This document shows, piece by piece, positions 1 through 6,980 of a stretch of DNA of 24,526 nucleotides. The notes under the pieces were generated by a model. It ran no database searches and had not been told where the DNA came from. It worked only from the letters and a program-made list of their open reading frames with translations. Source of the stretch: JACZQZ01 sp046756945 (GTDB taxonomy: Bacteria > Pseudomonadota > Alphaproteobacteria > Rhodospirillales > 2-02-FULL-58-16); assembly GCA_046756945.1 (NCBI GenBank), contig JBHHXI010000029.1:1-24526 (forward strand), given 5' to 3'. The translations under genes and the position numbers were made by a program. Each line of letters begins with the position of its first letter. Within the stretch, counting starts at the first letter, position 1.

Positions 1-20
1 TCCGTGATCCGCAGATGCGT

Positions 21-190
21 TTCCCTGTTATCGCGGGAAAATTCCCTGTTCGGCTGAAAAAATTCCCTGTTCCGTCGCTTAGGGAATTTGCAAAAATTAT
101 TGAGCAATATCAGCATGTTACCGGCAAATTTGAGGCCAGATCAGGCTGTTTTCGCAAAAATTCCCTGTTTTTTCCCTGTTTAACAGGGAA
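21..190. repeat. TTCCCTGTT short-repeat cluster ending in a 19-bp palindrome
   Basis: The nonamer TTCCCTGTT occurs at 21-29, 42-50, 63-71, 161-169 and 172-180, and its inverse AACAGGGAA lies at 182-190. The last pair forms a perfect 19-bp palindrome centred on 181. The first three copies are spaced exactly 21 bp apart. No convincing gene covers the stretch; the reading frames through it just translate the repeat. I recall similar repeat blocks dispersed in alphaproteobacterial genomes, often near mobile elements, but cannot verify this here. There are no CRISPR-like equal spacers. Confidence 0.6.
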
Positions 191-392
191 ATGGCCGCTC
201 CGGCCCCAGAGACGGGTTTGCACCAGACTGCCCGCACCACCACCCCCCCCGGGGCGGTTCAAACGCCCAGGATACCCTCTTAAAAAAAACCGGAAATCGG
301 TACTGTCGGACAAACGCGAACTGGTCCGCAAAGCCCCGTAATCGGTAGATCTCAGGCCGCAAATCGACGCCACGCTGCCAAGGCGGCCAGCG

Positions 393-512
393 CCATTGCG
401 CCCAGTTTCGGTGAGCAGCAACTCGCTTCTTCCTAATCTCGGCCGCGACCATCGGCCCGAACCGATTCCACCAGGCACGTACCGTCTCGTGGCAGAGATA
501 GGGGGAAGCTAC
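393..512 (-). pseudogene. IS6-family transposase fragment
   Basis: Reading the minus strand in one frame gives a stretch containing HETVRAWWNRFGPMVAAEIR followed by basic residues and a tryptophan. This matches the part of IS6-family transposases between the N-terminal helix-turn-helix and the catalytic DDE domain (family pattern YETVRxWWxRFGP...). The residues before it and the expected WHLDE catalytic start are missing, so only about 40 codons survive. A GGTACTGTCGGACAAA stretch at 299-314 loosely resembles an IS6 terminal repeat and could be the decayed 3' end of the element, but that is a guess. The rest of 1-562 holds nothing else I can name. Confidence 0.6.
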
Positions 513-562
513 GGAACCCCCGTACCCGCCTCAAGCCAATTTGCTCTGACACTGCCTCCAAT

Positions 563-2002
563 CTAGTCAGCCGGGGTCTCGACGAGCGGAAGAGAGAGCG
601 TGAACATCGCACCGCCGTCCGGCGCATCGCTCACCTCGACCGCGCCGCCGCAGGTCTCGACGGCGCGCTTCACGATCGACAAGCCAAGCCCCGCCCCCCG
701 CCGGTCCCGCGTCGTTCCGCGCCAAAACCGCTGGAAGATGAGTTCGCGCTCGGCGGGCGGCACGCCAGGGCCGTGATCCGAGACGCAGATCACGCCGTCT
801 TCCCGCAAACCGACCTCCACGGAGGTATCATCCGATGTGTGAACGATCGCGTTCTCAACCAGGTTGCGGAGCGCCCGCGCGATCATCTTTTCACTGCAGC
901 GAACCATCACCGGTTGCGCGCTGCCGGTCAGCTCGATCGCCTTGCCCTGGCGGTACGCGAGGGGCGCCATCGTCGACACCACTTCGAGGCAAACGTCGCG
1001 AAGATTGGTTGGTTCAACGTCCGTCGGTTCGAACGCGTCGAGCTCGGCCAGCTCGAGCAGTTGGGTCACGACGTCCGACATCGTGTCGACATCGGCTCGA
1101 AGCTCCGCGACCCGCTCCTGGTCCTTGATGGTATCGAGATTGGCGGTCAACACGGCGAGCGGCGTCAATAGTTCGTGCGCGGCGTCAGCGGTAAAGCGGC
1201 GATGCGCCTCGAGCGCCTTGTCGAGACGGTCGAGAGCGCCGTTCATCGCGTCGATCAGCGGCATGACCTCGGCAGGCATACCGTCCAGGGGCAGGCGTGC
1301 GCCGGACGAGCGTGGTCCAATGGCGGCCGCGTGCGCCGATGCACGGCGAAGCGGTGCGATCGCGCGCCGCATCACGACGAAGGCCAGGGTTCCGTAGAGC
1401 AGGACGAAGGTAACCGAGAGCCCCACCACCATGCTGAATATCGCGTGATCGATGCGGTCGCGAATTTCGGTGACGTCCGAGTAGACCTCGAAGATGCCGG
1501 CGGTAACTCCGGCCTCGTTCGCCACTGGAACATAGGTCTCGATCAGGTCCAGGTTGAACACTTCCCTCGAAAAGGCGCTGAAGCGATCACGACGGGAAAG
1601 TTTGCTTTGCGGTTTGCCCAGGCGCAGGGCCGTGGACAGGCCTACGTTGTCACGCCGGCGTTCGCCGATCTGTGCGTGCTCGGTCGAATACACCGTCAGG
1701 CCGTCGGGGCTGTAAATCTTGACCTTGAGCACCGGCAGGTTTGCGGTGAGCCGACGAACAACTTCGTCGAGCCGCGCGATCTCATCGGCTGTGAGCGGCG
1801 TAGACTCGCTGGTCTCCGAGGCCGGAAAGTAATCCTGCCACACCGTGTTCGACAGCAGCCGTGCAAGGGATACGTTGTACCGCTCGGCCACGTCGACCAG
1901 GTCATCGACCGCGTAATGCCGGTACAACAGGACGACGAGCCCCATTGCAATTGCTATTACGACAGCGCTGGCGATGGCGAAATACCTGTAGATCCTGAAC
2001 AT
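563..2002 (-). CDS. Membrane sensor histidine kinase
   Basis: This is a 479-residue two-component sensor kinase. The N-terminus has a membrane segment (about residues 8-28), then an extracytoplasmic sensor region of about 155 residues, a second membrane segment (about 187-213) and a short HAMP-like linker. The phosphoacceptor motif AAHELLTPLAVL has its histidine near residue 276. The ATPase domain shows the N box (RNLVENAIVHT), G1 (DHGPGVP), F box (FQRFWRG) and G2 (GAGLGLS). ATG at 2000-2002 is preferred over the TTG codon directly before it; AAGGA lies just upstream. No response regulator is visible on either side, so its partner lies outside the window or elsewhere. It lies 224 bp after the cytochrome frames on the same strand and might share their transcript. 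The stimulus cannot be told from sequence. Confidence 0.93.
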   Translation of the reverse strand: MFRIYRYFAIASAVVIAIAMGLVVLLYRHYAVDDLVDVAERYNVSLARLLSNTVWQDYFPASETSESTPLTADEIARLDEVVRRLTANLPVLKVKIYSPDGLTVYSTEHAQIGERRRDNVGLSTALRLGKPQSKLSRRDRFSAFSREVFNLDLIETYVPVANEAGVTAGIFEVYSDVTEIRDRIDHAIFSMVVGLSVTFVLLYGTLAFVVMRRAIAPLRRASAHAAAIGPRSSGARLPLDGMPAEVMPLIDAMNGALDRLDKALEAHRRFTADAAHELLTPLAVLTANLDTIKDQERVAELRADVDTMSDVVTQLLELAELDAFEPTDVEPTNLRDVCLEVVSTMAPLAYRQGKAIELTGSAQPVMVRCSEKMIARALRNLVENAIVHTSDDTSVEVGLREDGVICVSDHGPGVPPAERELIFQRFWRGTTRDRRGAGLGLSIVKRAVETCGGAVEVSDAPDGGAMFTLSLPLVETPAD

Positions 2003-2226
2003 CAAGGCATCCTTCGACTGCCGGCCAACGGGGGACCGGCGCCGCTCTCCGGAGTCAAGAATAAGTCCGGATTGTGCTCACCGGGCCCGATCGATACCCG
2101 CCTTCTCCGAGCCTGCCCAGGAGTGGCGGATGGCGTGGCGCAAGACTAACCGCAATCTGGGTGCGCGAGAAAGTCCACCTGCGCGGACCCCGGCGATGTT
2201 CGTGCCGGTACTGCGCTTTGTTCGGC

Positions 2227-3168
2227 TCACCTCCGCTGTTCATGCTCCGGAGATGTCGATCCCGCATTCCGTCCGGTATGGCGGAAGAACGCATACTCGA
2301 TATAGGCGGTGATCGCGGCCACCTGATCCGGCGCGAGGACCGTACCGAAGGCGGGCATGGAGCTGTCCGGCAAACCAGCGGCGATGGCCTGCCGAAGGCG
2401 CGCATTGTCGAAGCGGGCGGCGGTCTCCGGCCTGGCGAAGTCCGGGGGATGCGGTTGCAGGAACCGGCCGATCCAGTTCCTGCCGGTACCGTCAAGGGCG
2501 TGGCACGAGGCACAGTTCTGCTCATATAGACGCGCCCCCAGCGCCTGCTGCGGGGTTACCTCGGCAAGAGCCGGCGCCCGGTCATGCTCCGCCGCCCCGC
2601 CACCGCCATACGCCCGATCGTACTCGTGCGCCTCGTCTTCGACATGGTCCTCGTCGCGTTCGTGGGAGTCCTGCCGGCTTTGCCGAACGCGCCCCTCGTG
2701 GCAAACGATGCAGCTCGCCCGGAAGATCGCCTGTCCTCTGCGTTCTTCCGGCGTCAGACTGTCATCTGGCGTATCCAACCCCAGTGCGCCGGTTACGAAG
2801 CGAAAGGCCGCTGCATTGCGCTTCTCGTGTTCAGGCCAGCCGTTTTCGGCTGTGTGGTAGCGCGCATTTCGCCGGCGACAGCGGATGAACTCCTCCTCGA
2901 TAAAGGTCGCCACGGCGTCGATCTCGGTTGCGCTCAGACTCTTTCCGAACCCCTGCATTGCCGTATCGGGCCGGCCATTCACGATGACCGAACGCATTTC
3001 AACGGGATCAAGATCGACGGCCATCGTGAAATCGCGGGGTCGCGGATCGAGATAACCCGCGGCCACCGTATCGGCGTTCCCCTGGTAGCCGTGGCAGAAA
3101 TAGCATCGGGCGTTGTAGACCTGGCGACCGGCGTTCTTACGCGCCGGGTCGAGCGCGCCGCAGGTCAA
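2227..3168 (-). CDS. Triheme class I-type cytochrome c, probable downstream half of a split gene
   Basis: The 313-residue frame has three haem sites: CYFCH near residue 22, CIVCH near 153 and CASCH near 219. Domains one and three have plausible distal methionines (TAMQGF near 71, SSMPAF near 271). The middle site sits in a shortened domain followed by a His/Asp/Glu-rich linker (about 169-196). The only available start is TTG at 3166-3168, overlapping the TGA of the upstream cytochrome by 4 bp, and there is no signal peptide. Haem c is attached in the periplasm, so an independent product would not mature. A nine-A run just upstream lets a -1 shift fuse this frame to the exported protein before it. 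It is therefore either the C-terminal half of a six-haem fusion or a product of an indel. Confidence 0.85.
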   Translation of the reverse strand: MTCGALDPARKNAGRQVYNARCYFCHGYQGNADTVAAGYLDPRPRDFTMAVDLDPVEMRSVIVNGRPDTAMQGFGKSLSATEIDAVATFIEEEFIRCRRRNARYHTAENGWPEHEKRNAAAFRFVTGALGLDTPDDSLTPEERRGQAIFRASCIVCHEGRVRQSRQDSHERDEDHVEDEAHEYDRAYGGGGAAEHDRAPALAEVTPQQALGARLYEQNCASCHALDGTGRNWIGRFLQPHPPDFARPETAARFDNARLRQAIAAGLPDSSMPAFGTVLAPDQVAAITAYIEYAFFRHTGRNAGSTSPEHEQRR

Positions 3169-3180
3169 GGCTTTTTTTTT
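3118..3180 (-). promoter_or_regulatory. Candidate -1 frameshift site: A AAA AAG slippery run with downstream stem
   Basis: On the minus strand the end of the first triheme cytochrome reads GCA AAA AAA AAG CCT TGA, with nine A's (3172-3180). It contains the dnaX-type heptamer A AAA AAG in the zero frame. A -1 slip continues as GCC TTG ACC into the second triheme frame. Four bases past the heptamer, GACCTG (3161-3166) can pair with CAGGTC (3118-3123), and an inner CCGGCG/CGCCGG hairpin (3128-3133 with 3142-3147) lies between them. AAGGG lies just 5' of the run. Transcript slippage, or a sequencing error in the homopolymer, would look the same. Confidence 0.5.
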
Positions 3181-4307
3181 GCGCCCTTGGCGTTTGCCGG
3201 TCTCTGCCAGACCGGGGTGGCGGTCACGTCCGGCGGTTCGGCGGCCCCAGGCCGGATGAAGGCCCGGAACACGTACTCGGCCACGTTGGCGATCTGCTGT
3301 GCATCCAGCACCTTGGACCAGGCCGACATCTCCGTCTGGAGAATGCCCTCGGCGACCGCTTCGAACAAGTGCGGACGATTGAGTTCGGCGCGGGCCTCGG
3401 CCGAGGCAAAGTCTTGCGGCTTGCGTCGCATGAAGTAGGCGCGCCGCCCCTTGCCGTCACCATCCAGGCCATGGCACTCGGCGCAGTTGTTCTTGTAGAA
3501 AGTCTCGCCGGCCGCATAGTCGCCGATCAAACCGGCCTGGAAGCCGGCGTCGAGATCGAGGTTGGCCATGGCGGCAGCATGATCGTGGCCGGGGCCGTGA
3601 CCTGATCCCTGGTGGTCCGGTCCCTGGCCTGCCATCGCGTTGTGCCGGTCGGCGGCCGCGACGTCGTCCGGTTTGATGAAGTTGGCCCGTATGTAGGCGA
3701 CGACGGCAGCGATCTCCTCGCGCGAGAGCTGCGTCGCGAAGGGCATCATGGCGGTGTTGCGCGTGCCATAGGTCACCGAACGAACCATACGCTGGCGAGT
3801 GAGCTCCCGTTTGGCCTTGTCGGAAGTGAAGTTGAACGGCGCCGGATTGAGGCTGTTCTTGGCCCAGGACGCGGCGTCGCCGCGTTCACCGTGGCAAACG
3901 CTGCAGGTTCGCGCATAGATCCTTCGACCCACGCTGGCATCGGCGAGCGGTGCCGGCAACATGAGGGCGTCGCGGATGTAGTCAACGATCCCGGCGATCT
4001 GGCGCGCATCGAGTTCAGGCGTTCGGCGTGATCCCTCGGCGTTCGGATGACCGTGCCGGGCAGTTTCGATCATCGCGTCGCGCGTCAGCCGAGCCACTGC
4101 CTCGGGCGAACCGAAGTCGTTTCCCGCGCTGCCGCCGGCGCCGTGCTCGCCGTGGCAGGTGGCGCAATGGGCCAGGTAGGCGTCGCGTTGCGCAAGCGCT
4201 TGCGCGCCGGGCAGGAGCTGTTCGTTGCGGTGCACATCCTCGTGCGCCGGCGCCGGGGCCGGGAGTACGAGGAGTCCTAGCGTCGCGATGACGAGGGCGA
4301 TACGCAT
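3165..4307 (-). CDS. Exported triheme class I-type cytochrome c
   Basis: A 380-residue periplasmic electron carrier with three cytochrome c domains. The chosen ATG (4305-4307) begins a clear signal peptide (MRIALVIATLGLLVLPAPAP, cleavage near AHA/HED); the frame is open for another 69 codons upstream but that part looks non-coding. Haem sites are CATCH near residue 48, CSVCH near 135 and CAECH near 275. Domains two and three have methionine ligand candidates (TAMMPF, TEMSAW). Domain one lacks an obvious one and may use a histidine (ETARHGH). A His/Gly-rich linker lies at about 222-243. The gene ends in Lys codons on a nine-A run, with the next cytochrome frame starting in its stop codon. It lies 203 bp downstream of the Fnr-type regulator on the same strand. 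Confidence 0.9.
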   Translation of the reverse strand: MRIALVIATLGLLVLPAPAPAHEDVHRNEQLLPGAQALAQRDAYLAHCATCHGEHGAGGSAGNDFGSPEAVARLTRDAMIETARHGHPNAEGSRRTPELDARQIAGIVDYIRDALMLPAPLADASVGRRIYARTCSVCHGERGDAASWAKNSLNPAPFNFTSDKAKRELTRQRMVRSVTYGTRNTAMMPFATQLSREEIAAVVAYIRANFIKPDDVAAADRHNAMAGQGPDHQGSGHGPGHDHAAAMANLDLDAGFQAGLIGDYAAGETFYKNNCAECHGLDGDGKGRRAYFMRRKPQDFASAEARAELNRPHLFEAVAEGILQTEMSAWSKVLDAQQIANVAEYVFRAFIRPGAAEPPDVTATPVWQRPANAKGAKKKP

Positions 4308-4510
4308 TCCGTGTATTCGCTGTACGGGCCCGACGGGCCCCATGCTATTTCTCTGGCGCCAGCGGTCGCCGCCGAGGCGACAGTTCAAGAAAGAAAAAGG
4401 CGCGTACTCGGTCTTGTCAAGGGCTTCGGCGGCGTCTTGGGTAGACATCGCGCCGCCACGCCGCTGCGCCCAAGGACGGAAGGTGCTCGTGAGGTCCAAA
4501 GGGTGGGCAG

Positions 4511-5290
4511 TCACAACCCGATCGCCAGGCGCGGCTTCGGGTGGTCCTCCAGGCCCGCCAGGTAGGTCAACGCCGCGGCATTCGTGAGGACCACTGTCTT
4601 GGGCCCGCGGAATTCGATGTAACCGAGGTTCTTGAATTGAGTCAGGATCCGGCTGACCGTCTCGATGGTCAGTCCCAGGTGATCCGCGATGTCACTGCGC
4701 GGCATGGGAATGTGGAGGACGCTCGAGTCTTCGTCCGGATCGCCCCAGCGCTCGGACAGCATCATGAGGAAGGCGGCAATCCGCTCCGAAGCCGTCTTGC
4801 GGGCGAGCAGAACCGAGTGGTCGTATTGCGCCTCGATTTCATCATTTGCCACGACCCATAGGTTGAAGCAGAAATCTGCATGCCGCTGCAGAAACTTGCC
4901 AAACGTCTTGCGATCGAAGGCGCAGGTCTCTACGTCGGTCATGGCCTCGGCGCTACAGAATGCTCCAATCGAGCGCTTGATCCCACCGAGCAGATCGCCC
5001 GGTCCCAGGAAGCCGATGATCTGGCGCCGTCCGTCTCTTGTCAGGTGGGACAGGCGCACCATTCCCTTGGTAATGATGAACAGGCGGTCGAGCTCGTCTT
5101 CCTGCTCGAACACGACGGCTCCCATCGGATAACACAATCCAATCGCAAGGGCGCAAAACTCCTTGATCGCCGTCTTGTCCAGGCGGGAGCAAAGCGACAT
5201 GTGCATGGCCGGGCAGTCCTGGCAATCTGCCCGTCTCATTTCACGGTTGCAAAGCATGTCGATTAGATCTCCCCGGCTTCCCTTGTCCAC
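4511..5290 (-). CDS. Fnr-type oxygen-responsive transcription regulator
   Basis: A 259-residue Crp/Fnr-family regulator. The N-terminus carries C14, then C23-x2-C26-x7-C34, and the sensor domain has C123 in the context ETCAF, matching the fourth cluster ligand of E. coli FNR (C122). This supports an oxygen-labile [4Fe-4S] cluster and anaerobic DNA binding. The cyclic-nucleotide-like beta-roll spans about 45-135, followed by the dimerisation helix and a helix-turn-helix with recognition motif ETVSR (E210, S213, R214), the FNR triad that reads TTGAT half-sites. Matching sites lie at 5458-5471 and 6832-6845, so it plausibly drives the plus-strand genes. The C-x2-C-x7-C spacing is the one I associate with alphaproteobacterial FnrL. 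Whether it is the global regulator or a local one cannot be told. Confidence 0.93.
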   Translation of the reverse strand: MDKGSRGDLIDMLCNREMRRADCQDCPAMHMSLCSRLDKTAIKEFCALAIGLCYPMGAVVFEQEDELDRLFIITKGMVRLSHLTRDGRRQIIGFLGPGDLLGGIKRSIGAFCSAEAMTDVETCAFDRKTFGKFLQRHADFCFNLWVVANDEIEAQYDHSVLLARKTASERIAAFLMMLSERWGDPDEDSSVLHIPMPRSDIADHLGLTIETVSRILTQFKNLGYIEFRGPKTVVLTNAAALTYLAGLEDHPKPRLAIGL

Positions 5291-5412
5291 AAAGGCGCCC
5301 TGCTATGCCTGGGGACCGGTCGGCCACTCCAAACCGCCCGCTAAGTATATCACCGCAATAGGTTTCGATCGTGTCGTCTGATGACCCTGTCCACGAAAAT
5401 GGCTGTCCATGA

Positions 5413-5457
5413 GTCGGCGTGGTGTCCCGGTTATGTGTCATATAACCGGACGCCGAC
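5413..5457. repeat. 45-bp interrupted palindrome beside an Fnr box
   Basis: The outer arms GTCGGCGT (5413-5420) and ACGCCGAC (5450-5457) are perfect inverse complements. The inner arms CCGGTTAT (5427-5434) and ATAACCGG (5442-5449) are too. The inner loop is 7 nt, and a 6-nt bulge (5421-5426) interrupts the left side only. There is no T run after it, so it is not a standard terminator. It sits directly against the Fnr box, in the divergent region between the regulator gene and the NHL lipoprotein gene. Confidence 0.7.
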
Positions 5458-5471
5458 TTGATTCAGATCAT
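5458..5471. promoter_or_regulatory. Fnr box upstream of the NHL lipoprotein gene
   Basis: TTGAT-TCAG-ATCAT matches the Fnr consensus TTGAT-N4-ATCAA at 9 of 10 positions. Its centre is about 100 bp upstream of the chosen start of the plus-strand NHL lipoprotein and about 175 bp upstream of the Fnr-type regulator gene. It could serve either gene. I see no clear -10 at the class II distance. Confidence 0.6.
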
Positions 5472-5564
5472 ATCCGGTTCACCTGTCACAATGCTACCAG
5501 ACTGACGACGGATAGCGCCGCACGGCCGCCGATACGGCTGTGCCAACTGGGTTTGACGGAACCG

Positions 5565-6683
5565 ATGCGCATGCCATGGCTGACGGGCGCTCCGGAGGCG
5601 CCGCTCAAACGCTTCTGTATCTTCGGGATCTGCGCTGCCTCGCTGGTCTTGGCGGCCTGCGCTGCCCCGCCCCAGGTCGCGCAGCCGGTGTTGGCTTATC
5701 CGCCGCCACCCGAGAAACCTCGTTATTTCTTCGAGCGCACGCTTTTCGGAAGCAACGACGTAACCAAGGATTCGGCGACCGACCGGCTGCGCCGCTTTGC
5801 CACCGGCGAGTCGGCGCGCGGGCGCGGGTTCAGCAAGCCCTTCGACGTGCTCGCCGTAGACGGACGCATATTCGTCAGCGACACCGTTTCGCGGCACGTC
5901 GCCGTGCTCGATTTCCCGCGCCAGCGTTATTACGAGATCGGCACCGAGGCCAGGGGCCGCCTGGCCAAGCCGCTCGGTCTGGCCGCGGACGGGAACGGAC
6001 ACCTCTATGTCGTCGACGGTACGGCCAAGCGCGTGCAGGTCTATGATCTGGATGGGAACCATGTGAGCTCGATCGGCACGCAGGACATCCTGCAGCGGCC
6101 CTCCGGCCTTGCCGTCAACGCCGACGGCAGTCGGATTTACGTTGTCGACACCGGAGGGGTGGCAAGCCGGGACCACAGCGTCAAGGTCTTCAACGCGGAC
6201 GGGAAACTGATCCAGACCATCGGTGTCCGCGGTGGAGCCGAGGGTGAGTTCAACCTGCCCAAGACCGCCGCGATCGGTCCGGACGGCCGCCTGCATGTCG
6301 TCGATACCGGCAATTTCCGTGTTCAGATATTCTCGCCGGAGGGAAAGTTCCTCTCCACCTTTGGCGAAGCCGGCCGTTTCTCGGGACAGTTCTCTCACCC
6401 GAAGGGCATAGCTGTCGACCGGACGGGTAATATCTTTGTCGCCGATGCCGGCTTCGCCAACTTTCAGATCTTCGATCCGGAAGGTCGCCTGCTGCTCTTC
6501 ATCGGCGACCGTGCCGAACGCGGCGGCCCGGGCGAATACCTCTTGCCCGCCGGCATCTCGGTCGACTCGGATGGGCGCATCTACCTCGTCGATCAGTTCT
6601 TCCGGAAGGTCGACGTGTTTCGCCCGGCAGCCCTGCCGAAGGGCACGCCGATCGGTTTGCCGCCGCGGAAACCGACTTCCTAA
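5565..6683 (+). CDS. NHL-repeat beta-propeller lipoprotein
   Basis: A 372-residue lipoprotein with a single six-bladed NHL propeller. The signal peptide ends in the lipobox LAAC with Cys32 as the lipid-bearing residue. The repeats then run from about residue 75 to 360, for example GLAADGNGHLYVVDG, AAIGPDGRLHVVDTG and GIAVDRTGNIFVADAG. ATG at 5565 (or 5571) is chosen because it gives a normal lipoprotein leader; the frame is open further upstream but crosses the palindrome and Fnr box. It is a paralogue of the NHL lipoprotein at 15218-16327, with Cys at the same residue number. NHL proteins recur in multihaem cytochrome clusters, where they are thought to act as scaffolds, though the exact role here is unknown. 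Confidence 0.9.
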   Translation: MRMPWLTGAPEAPLKRFCIFGICAASLVLAACAAPPQVAQPVLAYPPPPEKPRYFFERTLFGSNDVTKDSATDRLRRFATGESARGRGFSKPFDVLAVDGRIFVSDTVSRHVAVLDFPRQRYYEIGTEARGRLAKPLGLAADGNGHLYVVDGTAKRVQVYDLDGNHVSSIGTQDILQRPSGLAVNADGSRIYVVDTGGVASRDHSVKVFNADGKLIQTIGVRGGAEGEFNLPKTAAIGPDGRLHVVDTGNFRVQIFSPEGKFLSTFGEAGRFSGQFSHPKGIAVDRTGNIFVADAGFANFQIFDPEGRLLLFIGDRAERGGPGEYLLPAGISVDSDGRIYLVDQFFRKVDVFRPAALPKGTPIGLPPRKPTS

Positions 6684-6831
6684 CTCACTGACGCTGTTGG
6701 ATTATCCGGCTTGACGTCGGCATGACACCCAGGCCCGCGGACGCATGCGGTGGGACGGTCCGCGACGACCGGACCCAACTATAACTCCAACTCAATTCTT
6801 GTCATTTCTCCGGACAACAGACCAGAGAAAT

Positions 6832-6845
6832 TTGATTTAGATCAA
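6832..6845. promoter_or_regulatory. Perfect Fnr box (distal)
   Basis: TTGAT-TTAG-ATCAA is an exact match to the Fnr consensus. Its centre (6838.5) is exactly 45 bp upstream of the centre of the second site, so the two lie on roughly the same helical face. Confidence 0.8.
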
Positions 6846-6876
6846 ATGCTTAAAAACGCAGAGAAATATTGCGATT

Positions 6877-6917
6877 TTGACATAGGTCAATGCGCCTCCG
6901 CCGCCGATCCTTACAAT
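6877..6917 (+). promoter_or_regulatory. Proximal Fnr/FixK-type site and -10 element
   Basis: TTGAC-ATAG-GTCAA (6877-6890) is a perfect 14-bp palindrome fitting TTGA-N6-TCAA. A TACAAT -10 hexamer lies at 6912-6917, predicting a transcript start near 6924-6925. That puts the site centre about -41, the standard class II position for Fnr/Crp activators. The transcript would have a leader of about 57 nt ending in GGAGG before the tetraheme cytochrome ATG. No good -35 is seen, as expected for an activator-dependent promoter. Confidence 0.7.
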
Positions 6918-6980
6918 TAGCTTACAATTTACATAAAAAATCAACGATCCGTCCAACACGCGAATACACGGAGGTCTACC

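Noticed and set aside
21..190. CRISPR array
   Set aside because: Units are only 9 bp, spacing is uneven after the third copy, and there are no unique spacers or cas genes.
5409..5564. Upstream ATG at 5409 as the start of the first NHL lipoprotein
   Set aside because: It would place the palindrome and the Fnr box inside the coding region and bury the lipoprotein leader about 80 residues in. Starting at 5565 gives a standard lipobox.
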